Positions 1 through 5,736 of a stretch of 6,202 nt of DNA are shown here, one piece after another (the stretch's first letter is position 1; the number at the start of each line of letters is the position of its first letter). Made by a program: the position numbers and the translations under genes. Location: positions 1-6,202 of the forward strand of contig JAOUFX010000202.1 in assembly GCA_029857975.1 (NCBI GenBank). The letters are read 5' to 3'. Below the pieces are notes generated by a model. The model had not been told where the DNA came from, did not search any database, and worked only from the letters and a program-made list of their open reading frames with translations. This stretch comes from Deltaproteobacteria bacterium (GTDB lineage: Bacteria; Desulfobacterota; SM23-61).

Positions 1-386
1 GAACCGACCCCGCTTTCGGAAATGGCGGTGGCAGCCAGGAATTCTCCGGCCGCCAGCGGGGGTAAAAATTCCCGCCGCTGCTCTGCGGTTCCATAATGGA
101 AGAGCATCTTTTCCGTCTGGTAATGGCCGTTGTGGATGTAGGCGGCGCTGGCCCGGGCGATTTCCTCGCATAGAATGCTATACTCCATCGCCCCCCCATT
201 CCCTCCACCATATTCGGAAGGCACGGTAATACCAAGGAATCCTTCCTTGCTCATCTTGCGAAAAGTTGCTACCGGGAATAGGTTTTTCTCATCAAATTCC
301 TTGGCCTCGGGTTCGATCACTCTCTCCGTAAAACCCCTGACTCTGGCCTGGAGAACTTTTTGGGATTCACTCCATTCAAAATCCAC
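1..386 (-). CDS. Acyl-CoA dehydrogenase, N-terminal part (cut by left edge)
   Basis: FAD-dependent acyl-CoA dehydrogenases oxidise the alpha-beta bond of an acyl-CoA in the cytoplasm and pass the electrons to electron-transfer flavoprotein. The 128 complete codons visible match the family's N-terminal helical domain and the start of the middle domain. They include an early FTERVIEPEAKEFD stretch, GFLGITVPSEYGG (about residues 53-65), a CEEIARASAA helix, a YGTAEQRREFLPPLAAGE segment, and ATAISESGVGS at the edge, which corresponds to the TEPxxGSD flavin/substrate loop. Family members are usually about 380 residues, so roughly two thirds, including the catalytic glutamate, lies outside the window and the substrate cannot be deduced. 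I chose the GTG start because GGAGG sits 5 nt upstream and the protein then begins MDFEWSESQ, as expected. The gene is divergent from the TRAP cluster and has its own strong upstream promoter. Confidence 0.93.
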   Translation of the reverse strand, partial: MDFEWSESQKVLQARVRGFTERVIEPEAKEFDEKNLFPVATFRKMSKEGFLGITVPSEYGGGNGGAMEYSILCEEIARASAAYIHNGHYQTEKMLFHYGTAEQRREFLPPLAAGEFLAATAISESGVG

Positions 387-391
387 TGGAT

Positions 392-396
392 CCTCC
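392..396 (-). promoter_or_regulatory. Ribosome binding site of the acyl-CoA dehydrogenase
   Basis: The minus strand reads GGAGG, then ATCCA, then GTG. This full Shine-Dalgarno core at 5-nt spacing decides the GTG start at 386. No in-frame ATG gives a sensible N-terminus. Confidence 0.75.
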
Positions 397-436
397 AATC
401 TAAATTCTTGTCACCCTGTTTTATCCTTGCCCCAAC

Positions 437-577
437 CCTCTCTGCCGGGAGACTGTGTCGTAACCCGGGCGGGAGGGCATGAATCCCGCCTTTGGCGGGA
501 CCTTATGATTCCGAGAGAATGCCCTCCCGCCCGGACCCCCACTTTACCAATTGCGACCCAGTCTCCGGCGGGGGAGG
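437..577. repeat. Nested (compound) inverted repeat, possible mobile or structured intergenic element
   Basis: Three levels of dyad symmetry share one centre region. The innermost hairpin is TCCCGCC at 484-490 with GGCGGGA at 494-500 (7 bp, 3-nt loop). Around it, CCGGGCGGGAGGGCAT at 465-480 pairs perfectly with 519-534 (16 bp). Outside that, 444-463 pairs with 550-569 along about 19 positions, with one bulged G and two mismatches. The outermost pyrimidine/purine tracts (437-443 and 570-577) continue weak complementarity. An asymmetric unpaired stretch (about 535-549) sits on the right arm only. There is no T-tract directly after it, so it is not a standard terminator, and no transposase is nearby. 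It is most likely an interspersed palindromic repeat (REP/MITE-like) or a strongly folded 5' leader of the dehydrogenase mRNA. The sequence alone does not decide between them. Confidence 0.75.
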
Positions 578-636
578 AAAGTTCAATTTCCCGCTTCGGA
601 GCGATCAAACCAGCGCCACTCCATGAGTTTGCCGGA

Positions 637-665
637 ATTTTACTAAAGTGGACCCGGCTTGTCAA
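637..665 (-). promoter_or_regulatory. Near-consensus sigma-70 promoter facing the acyl-CoA dehydrogenase
   Basis: On the minus strand TTGACA (660-665, a perfect -35) is followed after exactly 17 bp by TAAAAT (637-642, five of six consensus -10 bases). Transcription would start near 630, leaving a 5' leader of about 240 nt that includes the whole nested inverted repeat before the GTG start at 386. The match is seen directly; the activity is inferred. Confidence 0.65.
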
Positions 666-799
666 TATTCGCCCCTTCCTTGCCACCCTTCACTTTTCAA
701 TAGGTTGATGAATTTACTTTGATTAACGGAGCCCGGACAGTCTCTTCCCAAGCCCTGGAGATTTCTAAATCAACTCAAGCGTTGGGGAAAAAATTTGTA

Positions 800-828
800 T
801 TGATTTTCTTCCCAAACTTTCTTAGGAT
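800..828 (+). promoter_or_regulatory. Possible sigma-70 promoter for the HD/TRAP cluster
   Basis: TTGATT (800-805) and TAGGAT (823-828) are separated by 17 bp, each matching four of six consensus bases. They lie in the AT-rich part of the intergenic region, about 100 bp before the first rightward gene. No better-placed rightward pair was found by eye, but the match is moderate. Confidence 0.35.
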
Positions 829-840
829 ACACACGCCGGG

Positions 841-915
841 ACCTGTTGCGGCTCGTACCCATCCCCATCGGGAAATAGCAGGTAGCCGAAGGTGTCAGGG
901 CCGAGGAATTACCCC
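841..915 (+). promoter_or_regulatory. Structured 5' leader with competing stems, unidentified
   Basis: ACCTGTT (841-847) can pair with AGCAGGT (877-883) as seven pairs with one G-U, enclosing a small CCC-ATC-GGG hairpin (864-872). CGGCT (849-853) can instead pair with AGCCG (884-888). The two stems cannot easily coexist, because no linker is left to cross the first stem, so they look like alternatives. GGTA at 882-885 can also pair with TACC at 910-913, just before the ribosome site. I could not match the stretch to any known riboswitch consensus, and chance pairing in a GC-rich leader is possible. Confidence 0.25.
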
Positions 916-916
916 T

Positions 917-922
917 AAGGAG
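917..922 (+). promoter_or_regulatory. Ribosome binding site of the HD-domain gene
   Basis: AAGGAG lies 4 nt before the ATG at 927. This is a strong core with slightly short spacing, and it supports that start. Confidence 0.7.
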
Positions 923-926
923 AAAG

Positions 927-1514
927 ATGCAAAAACAGGATCAAGATTATATTTCGAATCTATTCCCTGCTATAGAAAAAATTAACGATGCGGGGCTGCG
1001 ACAGAAGGTGATTCTCACCTGGTACAAGGCCTGGAAAAAAAGTAATTTTCCGCGGATCGAGCAGGTGCATCAGTTCGAACCGGCTCGGGAGCGAATCGCC
1101 TACACCAACGTGGATCACACCAATCAGGTGTGCCGGGTTTGTGAGGAAACGGGTAAGATTCTGGCCGAAGTATTGAATCTACGAGTAAATATGGAGTATC
1201 TCTTGGCCGGCGCCTTATTGCATGATGTGGATAAGATGGTAATCTTCGATGCCCAAACGGGAGGGTTCACGGATACGGGGCGCCGGTTTGCCCATGCCGC
1301 GATGGGGGCCGCCATGGCGCTGGCCGAGGGGCTTCCTGAGGAAGTCGCCCATATCATTGGCGCCCATTCTCCACGATTCTCGGCTATTTCTCCCGGCAGT
1401 ATCGAAGCGCTCATCCTTCGCCATATAGATCACGTCATCGCAGCTTCTGTTTACCTGGCTCAGAGTCTGGACCTGGAGAAGGTGCTGACCGAGTCGATGG
1501 CCCGCAGGGTCTGA
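927..1514 (+). CDS. HD-domain metal-dependent phosphohydrolase family protein
   Basis: This is a cytoplasmic protein of 195 residues with no signal peptide or membrane segment. The HD fold is recognisable from H64 (in YTNVDHTNQV), the paired H99-D100 in LLAGALLHDVDKM with the usual lysine at 103, and a later aspartate at 168 in RHIDHV. H123 and H147 fall where extra metal ligands occur in HD-GYP-like and other dinuclear HD enzymes, so a two-metal site is plausible. There is no GYP motif, so it is not a canonical cyclic-di-GMP phosphodiesterase. HD proteins hydrolyse phosphomonoesters or phosphodiesters of nucleotides and related compounds; the substrate here is unknown. It has a strong ribosome site and is followed after 104 bp by the TRAP binding-protein gene on the same strand, which suggests co-transcription. 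Whether it is functionally tied to transport is not shown by the sequence. The family call is firm and the role is open. Confidence 0.88.
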   Translation: MQKQDQDYISNLFPAIEKINDAGLRQKVILTWYKAWKKSNFPRIEQVHQFEPARERIAYTNVDHTNQVCRVCEETGKILAEVLNLRVNMEYLLAGALLHDVDKMVIFDAQTGGFTDTGRRFAHAAMGAAMALAEGLPEEVAHIIGAHSPRFSAISPGSIEALILRHIDHVIAASVYLAQSLDLEKVLTESMARRV

Positions 1515-1604
1515 AACGCCCTGGTTATTGAATGGCCCGATCCAAACGGAAAGGGGGTGATCGAAGGAAAGGTTTTTTTCCGCTGAGAGTACGATTCAAA
1601 ATAG

Positions 1605-1611
1605 AAAGGAG
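1605..1611 (+). promoter_or_regulatory. Ribosome binding site deciding the dctP start
   Basis: AAAGGAG lies 7 nt before the ATG at 1619. The frame is open back to an ATG at 1532, but that start would put a charged 29-residue extension before the signal peptide, so the site settles the start at 1619. Confidence 0.8.
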
Positions 1612-1618
1612 AAGCGGC

Positions 1619-2638
1619 ATGAATAGGAAAAAAATCGCCATTTTCGGTTTATTGATCGTGATCATTTTATCGTTGGCAGCCCACCCTGCCCTGGCTGCAG
1701 CCAAATATCAATGGAAGTTCACCAACATCATCCCTGCGGGTCAGATTTATACAGAATACTTTAACTTATTGGCGAAGAAAGTTGGAGAAGCCAGTGAAGG
1801 GACGGTGGAGGTCACCAACTACCCGGCGGGGGAACTTCCCTACAAAGGGACAGATCTCCTGAAAACCTGCAGCAAAGGTCTAATCCAGATGGCGGAGGTG
1901 GTCGCAGGTTTTGTATTTGGAGAAGCGCCTCTGCTGGCATTACCGGACCTTCCCTACGTGGCCTTGAACGAAAAAGAGATGGATATCTTTCGTCGGACCG
2001 CCAAACCCTATATCTACGAAGAGCTGAAAAAGAGGGGAGTCGAGCCTCTGGGCATCGTGAGCTACGGCCCGAGACAAATCGTCTCGCGCAAGCCCACGAA
2101 CAATCTGGGGGATTTGAAAGGCCAGAAGATACGGACCGCCGGTAGCTTACAGGATGCCTACATCAAGCTGTGGGGCGGCGTTCCCACGTTCGTCGTCTGG
2201 GCGGAAGTCTACCCGGCGGCCCAAAGAGGGATCGTGGACGGGATTATGACCGCGACCCTGGCCATTCAACAATCCAAGGTCTACGAGGTCTGCCCCTATT
2301 TTTTAAAGATCGACGGCCCCCTGATGCACCAGTATATCTGCGTCAACCAGAAATCCTGGAAGGCTCTGTCCAAGAAGCATCGGGAGAACATCCGTAAAGC
2401 CGTCGACGAGTGGGTAAAGTTCTGGGATCAAAAGGTGATGCAGGAGCTGGATAAGACGGCTCTCAAAGAAATGAAGGAAAAAGGCCAGATTAAAGCGGTG
2501 GCTGAGCTGTCTCTGGAGGAACGAATGAAAACGAGGAAGGAATTACTCCCCCAGCTAAAGGAATACGTCCAAAAGCATATGCAGCCGAAAGGCCCGGAAG
2601 CCTTCGCCAAAGCCCTGAAAGCTTTGAAGTTGGAATAA
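1619..2638 (+). CDS. dctP: TRAP transporter periplasmic solute-binding protein (DctP family)
   Basis: This is the extracytoplasmic receptor of a tripartite ATP-independent periplasmic (TRAP) transporter, 339 residues including a signal peptide. The N-terminus has the basic stretch MNRKK, a hydrophobic core at about 6-21, and a likely signal peptidase cut after ALA at residue 26. The mature protein has the DctP layout: a GTVEVTNYPAGEL strand near 61-73, the ALPDLPYV segment near 107-114, LGDLKGQKIR with the family's ligand-binding arginine at R172, and EVYPAAQRGIVDG at 196-208. Family members mostly bind carboxylates through that arginine. The asparagine common shortly after VDG in C4-dicarboxylate binders is not seen here (the sequence is VDGIMTAT), and the 180-195 pocket region is aromatic and hydrophobic. 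The ligand may therefore not be a simple C4-dicarboxylate; this is inference. It sits upstream of both membrane subunits, separated from dctQ by 94 bp holding a GC-rich stem. The symbol denotes the family, not a proven substrate. Confidence 0.93.
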   Translation: MNRKKIAIFGLLIVIILSLAAHPALAAAKYQWKFTNIIPAGQIYTEYFNLLAKKVGEASEGTVEVTNYPAGELPYKGTDLLKTCSKGLIQMAEVVAGFVFGEAPLLALPDLPYVALNEKEMDIFRRTAKPYIYEELKKRGVEPLGIVSYGPRQIVSRKPTNNLGDLKGQKIRTAGSLQDAYIKLWGGVPTFVVWAEVYPAAQRGIVDGIMTATLAIQQSKVYEVCPYFLKIDGPLMHQYICVNQKSWKALSKKHRENIRKAVDEWVKFWDQKVMQELDKTALKEMKEKGQIKAVAELSLEERMKTRKELLPQLKEYVQKHMQPKGPEAFAKALKALKLE

Positions 2639-2675
2639 AGAGGAAAGTTCGGCCTGTCAGCCGGAAGCTCTTGCC

Positions 2676-2708
2676 GGGGCTCGGAGCGCTACCCACCTCT
2701 CCGGCCCC
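2676..2708 (+). promoter_or_regulatory. Intercistronic stem-loop between dctP and dctQ
   Basis: GGGGCTCGGAG (2676-2686) pairs with CTCCGGCCCC (2699-2708) in a ten-pair, very GC-rich stem with one bulged T and a 12-nt loop. No run of T follows, so it is not a classical intrinsic terminator. Its place after a binding-protein gene and before the membrane subunits fits an mRNA-stabilising or partially terminating stem that would give more binding protein than permease. A smaller imperfect stem lies just before it (about 2648-2666). Confidence 0.5.
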
Positions 2709-2732
2709 CCGCCCGGAAGGGGAAAGTTCAGG

Positions 2733-3254
2733 ATGTCGTCGACTCTCTCGGGTTATACCTCTGCTCTGAATCGCCTGGGGAAAAACCTGGCCGGCGGGGG
2801 GCTCCTGTTCATGACCGGCCTGATCACGGTGGATGTCATCTTGCGCCGGCTTTTCAACGCCCCCCTCATCTTTGCCGACGAAGTCTCCGGCTACCTTCTG
2901 GTTTTGGTAACTATGCTGGGCATCAGCTACACGCTCCAGGAAGACGCTCATATCCAGGTTCGGATGGTTATCGACCATATTGCCCCCAAAAAACGGGTCA
3001 TATTACATTTGGTGATGAGCACAGCTTCCTTGGCCTATGCTTTGATCCTTCTTTACTTTAGCGGGCAACTTACCTGGGAGAGTTACCATCTGGGTGCTTT
3101 CTCCCCGACTCCTTCCCAGTTACCCCTCTTTCCTTTCCAGATAGTCATGCCCCTCGGGTGCCTTTTCTTTCTCTTCCAGCTGATTATCGGGATGATCCGG
3201 TCCATATCATGGCTGTGTTCATCCTCGCCGCTCCCCTCCCCAGAAAAGGAATGA
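2733..3254 (+). CDS. dctQ: TRAP transporter small membrane subunit (DctQ family)
   Basis: This 173-residue inner-membrane protein has four hydrophobic segments (about 17-36, 51-69, 88-110 and 133-157), the usual plan of the TRAP small subunit, which joins the large subunit and docks the binding protein. Family features include the VDVILRRLFNAPL stretch after the first segment (R38-R39), the acidic FADE at 47-50 before the second segment, and the DAHIQV motif with H73. The ribosome site is poor: AAGGGG ends 10 nt before the ATG, and AGG directly abuts it. Together with the GC-rich stem upstream, this suggests lower translation than dctP. The stop overlaps the region providing the dctM ribosome site, so the two genes are probably translationally coupled. 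The C-terminal tail, rich in serine and proline, is short and unremarkable. Confidence 0.9.
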   Translation: MSSTLSGYTSALNRLGKNLAGGGLLFMTGLITVDVILRRLFNAPLIFADEVSGYLLVLVTMLGISYTLQEDAHIQVRMVIDHIAPKKRVILHLVMSTASLAYALILLYFSGQLTWESYHLGAFSPTPSQLPLFPFQIVMPLGCLFFLFQLIIGMIRSISWLCSSSPLPSPEKE

Positions 3255-3260
3255 AACCCT

Positions 3261-4556
3261 ATGGATTGGCAGATATATGGTTTGATCTTCATGGCCCTTC
3301 TTTTCGGCTTACTCCTGGCAGGAATCTGGATCGCGGTGGGTCTCGGCATGGTGGGTATTATAGGCCTCTTGATCGTAGATCCCTCCTCCATAAGAGGCGT
3401 GGGAGTCATAACCTGGGATACCCTGGAAAATTTCGTTTTAACGGCCGTGCCCCTTTTCATTTTCATGGGGTCCATCATCCTCCATAGCGGCATTAGCTCC
3501 CGGTTTTACAAAGGCTTGAGCACCTGGCTGGATTATGTGCCGGGCGGTTTAGCCCATTCCAACATTTTGGCCTGTACCATCTTTGCAGCCATTTCGGGCT
3601 CGAGCGTAGCCACGGCCGCCGCCATCGGGGCCATCGCCATTCCGGAGATGGAGGCCAGGGGATATAACCGTGCTCTTACTTACGGTTCGCTGGCCGCGGG
3701 GGGGACGCTGGGGATCCTCGTTCCCCCCAGCATCGCCTTCATTCTCTACGGAGCCACTATCGGAGAGTCCGTGGCTCGCCTGTTCATTGCCGGCGTGATT
3801 CCGGGGCTAATCCTTTCGGCCCTCTTTATCCTCTACGTGGGGATGCGAACCCTTTTCAGGCCTCAACTCGTTCCCCGGGTCGAAATCCGGGCCACCTGGA
3901 AGGAACGGTTTCGCGGCTTGTCGGCTATCTTGCCGATTTTTGCCCTCATGTTTGTGGTTCTCGGGAGTATATACCTGGGGGTGGCGACCCCCACGGAGGC
4001 GGCGGCTCTGGGGGTAACCGGCGCTCTCATCATCGCTTTCCTGTACAAGCGGCTTACTCGAGAGCTCCTTAAAAACAGCCTGAATGATGCCATCAAGACC
4101 AACAGCATGATCCTCTTCATCGTGGTGGGAGCCCAGATCATGTCTTACGCCCTGGTCACTGCGGGAATTCCCCGGGCCATGGTTGCCCTGATTACGGGGT
4201 TAAAAGTCGAGCCCGTGGTGATCTTCTCCTTCCTGTGCGTAATGTACCTGCTCCTGGGATGCTTTATGGATGCCATCTCCCTGATGCTGCTCACGCTGCC
4301 CGTGGTCTATCCCGTTATGATGGCTCTGGGATACAATCCCGTTTGGTTCGGTGTCGTTCTGGTCCTTCTCCTGGAGATTGGACTGATCACCCCGCCGGTG
4401 GGAATGAATCTCTTCGTGATTCAGGGAATGGCCAAGCAGCCTCTGGGTATTGTGGCCCGGGGAGCCTTCCCTTTTGTCATCCTGATGTTGATCATGGTGG
4501 TCCTCCTGACTCTTTCCCCCAATCTGGCCCTATGGCTGCCGGCCAAAATGATGTAA
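3261..4556 (+). CDS. dctM: TRAP transporter large membrane subunit (DctM family)
   Basis: This is the ion-coupled translocation subunit, 431 residues and about a dozen hydrophobic segments, full length for the family. Hallmarks are NFVLTAVPLFIFMG (57-70), ISGSSVATAAAIG (111-123) followed by IPEMEARGYNRAL, and GGTLGILVPPS (147-157), the conserved hairpin region linked to sodium and substrate binding. The second inverted half shows LGCFMDAISLMLLTLPVVYP and LITPPVGMNLFVIQG near the C-terminus. The start follows the dctQ stop by 6 nt, with AAAAGGA (3244-3250) 10 nt upstream inside the dctQ end, so coupled translation is likely. With dctP and dctQ it makes a complete transporter that imports an organic acid using a cation gradient. 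It converges with the yhhQ gene, whose stop is about 60 bp away. Confidence 0.95.
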   Translation: MDWQIYGLIFMALLFGLLLAGIWIAVGLGMVGIIGLLIVDPSSIRGVGVITWDTLENFVLTAVPLFIFMGSIILHSGISSRFYKGLSTWLDYVPGGLAHSNILACTIFAAISGSSVATAAAIGAIAIPEMEARGYNRALTYGSLAAGGTLGILVPPSIAFILYGATIGESVARLFIAGVIPGLILSALFILYVGMRTLFRPQLVPRVEIRATWKERFRGLSAILPIFALMFVVLGSIYLGVATPTEAAALGVTGALIIAFLYKRLTRELLKNSLNDAIKTNSMILFIVVGAQIMSYALVTAGIPRAMVALITGLKVEPVVIFSFLCVMYLLLGCFMDAISLMLLTLPVVYPVMMALGYNPVWFGVVLVLLLEIGLITPPVGMNLFVIQGMAKQPLGIVARGAFPFVILMLIMVVLLTLSPNLALWLPAKMM

Positions 4557-4590
4557 AAGAAAACATGGATAAATTTCCCCTTCTATTTCA

Positions 4591-4606
4591 ACCCGGTCAG
4601 ACGGGT
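4591..4606. terminator. Weak stem-loop between convergent genes, possible terminator
   Basis: ACCCG and CGGGT form a 5-bp stem around a 6-nt loop, midway between the stops of dctM and yhhQ. The flanks are moderately AT-rich (AATTTG to the right; TTGAAATAG when read leftward), but there is no true T-tract on either side. Its position is right for a shared terminator, but the stem is short. Confidence 0.3.
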
Positions 4607-4617
4607 AATTTGCCCCC

Positions 4618-5316
4618 TCATTCTCTCCACAGCAAAGGATTGAACCTGGTTTCCCGATCATAATAGTCTTCCTTCTCCACGCGCTTCAGGTAATTCACAA
4701 CGATATAAGTGAAAGGAGTAACCAAAGCCTCGTAAGCCGACTTCATCAGCCACTGGCTAAGAATCAATTGCCCCAGGACAACCAGGGGGATCATTCCATA
4801 AAATGCCAGAAGGATAAAAATTCCCGAATCAGCCAGTTGGCCTACCACCGTTGATCCGATCGTACGCATCCACAAATGCCGCCCATTGGTGGCCAGCTTC
4901 ATCTTAGCCAGCACAAAGGAGTTGAGGAACTCCCCCACCAGGTAGGCCACGAAAGATGCTGCCAGGATCCTGGGAGTAAATCCGAATATGGCCTGATAGG
5001 CCTGTTGGGAGGCCTGCGCAGATTCCAGTCCTCCGAGTTTCCAGAAGGGGGCGGGAGGAAGTTGGATGGAGAGCCCGATAACCAGCACCGCCAATAAATT
5101 GCACCCGAAGCCAGTCCAGATTACCCGCCTCGCCCGGGCGTAGCCGTAAACCTCGGTCAGGATGTCGCCGAAGATGTAGGAGATGGGAAATATAAGAATG
5201 GCCGCCGGCAGAAAGAATGGCCCCACGGCAATCAGTTTGACCGCGATGATATTGGAGAGAATCAGGCTGGTTACGAAAACAGCGGTGATGGTGGGAAGCC
5301 AGCGCTGCTTAGCCAT
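4618..5316 (-). CDS. yhhQ: Queuosine precursor transporter, YhhQ family
   Basis: This integral membrane protein of 232 residues belongs to the YhhQ/DUF165 family, which takes up the queuosine precursors preQ0/preQ1. Recognisable parts are FPISYIFGDILTEVYGYARARRVIW (about 43-67), the strongest family signature; VAYLVGEFLNSFVLAKMK (about 123-140); and RTIGSTVVGQLADSGIF (about 151-167). Hydrophobic segments fill nearly the whole chain, with a charged C-terminal tail. I chose the ATG at 5316, giving MAKQRW. The longer frame from 5370 would add 18 residues lying wholly inside the queF 3' end. The start overlaps the queF stop by 8 nt (ATGGCTAA), and no strong separate ribosome site is present, so translation is probably coupled to queF. 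The pairing with QueF supports a role in queuosine supply. Confidence 0.92.
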   Translation of the reverse strand: MAKQRWLPTITAVFVTSLILSNIIAVKLIAVGPFFLPAAILIFPISYIFGDILTEVYGYARARRVIWTGFGCNLLAVLVIGLSIQLPPAPFWKLGGLESAQASQQAYQAIFGFTPRILAASFVAYLVGEFLNSFVLAKMKLATNGRHLWMRTIGSTVVGQLADSGIFILLAFYGMIPLVVLGQLILSQWLMKSAYEALVTPFTYIVVNYLKRVEKEDYYDRETRFNPLLWRE

Positions 5317-5728
5317 CTTTCTTTTTATATTCCGCTTCGACGGTAATGGAAATCCCGCCCCGAACCCCAAAATCGGCCGTCACCTTGCACCAGCGAGGTT
5401 CCAGTACTTTTACCAGATCATCCAAAATCAGGTTGGTAACATGCTCGTGGAACACTCCCTGGTTGCGGAAAGACCAAAGGTAGAGCTTCAGGGATTTGGA
5501 TTCCAGGATCTTCTCCTCCGGGATGTACTGAATGGTCAGCCTGGCAAAATCCGGCTGCCCTGTAGCAGGACACACGCAGGTAAACTCTTCGGTGTGCAGC
5601 GTTACGGTGTAATTCCGGTGCCGATGATGGTTAGGGAAAGTCTCCAGCTTTTTTATGGGCTTGGCGCGTCGGCCCAGCAGGGTCAAGTCTTTGAGGTCAG
5701 ATTTTTGCGTCATTTTGGTCATCTTCAT
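5309..5728 (-). CDS. queF: NADPH-dependent 7-cyano-7-deazaguanine reductase (preQ0 reductase)
   Basis: QueF reduces the nitrile of preQ0 to the aminomethyl group of preQ1, a step in making the tRNA base queuosine, in the cytoplasm. The 139-residue form is the short single-domain type. Visible motifs are EFTCVCPATGQPDFA, with the nucleophilic cysteine at C53 and the general-acid aspartate at D60, and the QueF signature ESKSLKLYLWSFRNQG (76-91) for NADPH, followed by FHEH with the substrate-binding glutamate E95. The chain ends shortly after GGISITVE, about 25 residues earlier than the Bacillus subtilis enzyme. The start is uncertain: in-frame TTG 5734 and ATGs at 5728, 5722 and 5713 all lack a convincing ribosome site. 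I took 5728; homology begins near MTQKSDLKDLTLLG (5713). It lies 8 bp after the phzF-like stop and overlaps yhhQ by 8 nt. Confidence 0.95.
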   Translation of the reverse strand: MKMTKMTQKSDLKDLTLLGRRAKPIKKLETFPNHHRHRNYTVTLHTEEFTCVCPATGQPDFARLTIQYIPEEKILESKSLKLYLWSFRNQGVFHEHVTNLILDDLVKVLEPRWCKVTADFGVRGGISITVEAEYKKKDG

Positions 5729-5736
5729 TTTCAATC

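Larger units (their letters stand above)
387..926. other. Divergent intergenic region without a gene
   Basis: These 540 bases separate the leftward dehydrogenase from the rightward HD gene. The left half (about 430-580) is GC-rich and dominated by nested inverted repeats. The right half (about 640-830) is AT-rich and carries the promoter candidates for both directions. A 12-bp palindrome, GATTTCTAAATC, lies at 760-771, about 30 bp upstream of the rightward -35 box, and could be an operator, though it is short. Open frames across this region have no recognisable domains, have a composition set by the repeats, and lack good ribosome sites, so I call none of them. I see no tRNA or known riboswitch class. 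Confidence 0.7.

Noticed and set aside
444..569. Intrinsic terminator of the dehydrogenase or HD transcripts
   Set aside because: No T-tract follows the stem on either strand, and it lies upstream of the start of the gene it would serve.
411..686. 91-codon open frame on the minus strand
   Set aside because: It is made almost entirely of the inverted-repeat sequence, covers the promoter candidate, and has no recognisable domain.
175..708. 177-codon open frame on the plus strand
   Set aside because: It runs antisense to the acyl-CoA dehydrogenase and through the inverted repeat. It is rich in proline and serine, with no domain and no ribosome site.
841..888. H-type pseudoknot in the HD-gene leader
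   Set aside because: With zero nucleotides between the two 3' strands there is nothing to cross the 7-bp first stem, so the stems are better read as alternatives.
719..985. 88-codon open frame overlapping the HD gene start
   Set aside because: It has a poor start context and overlaps a well-supported gene in another frame. Its content looks like translated promoter and leader DNA.
1571..1586. GGAAA/TTTCC hairpin before dctP
   Set aside because: It has only five weak pairs, is probably chance in an A/T-run region, and has no terminator features.
1532..1618. N-terminal extension of the DctP protein
   Set aside because: It would place 29 mostly basic residues before a complete signal peptide, while AAAGGAG supports the start at 1619.
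5317..5370. N-terminal extension of YhhQ
   Set aside because: The extra 18 residues are encoded inside the conserved queF end, and homology begins after MAKQRW.
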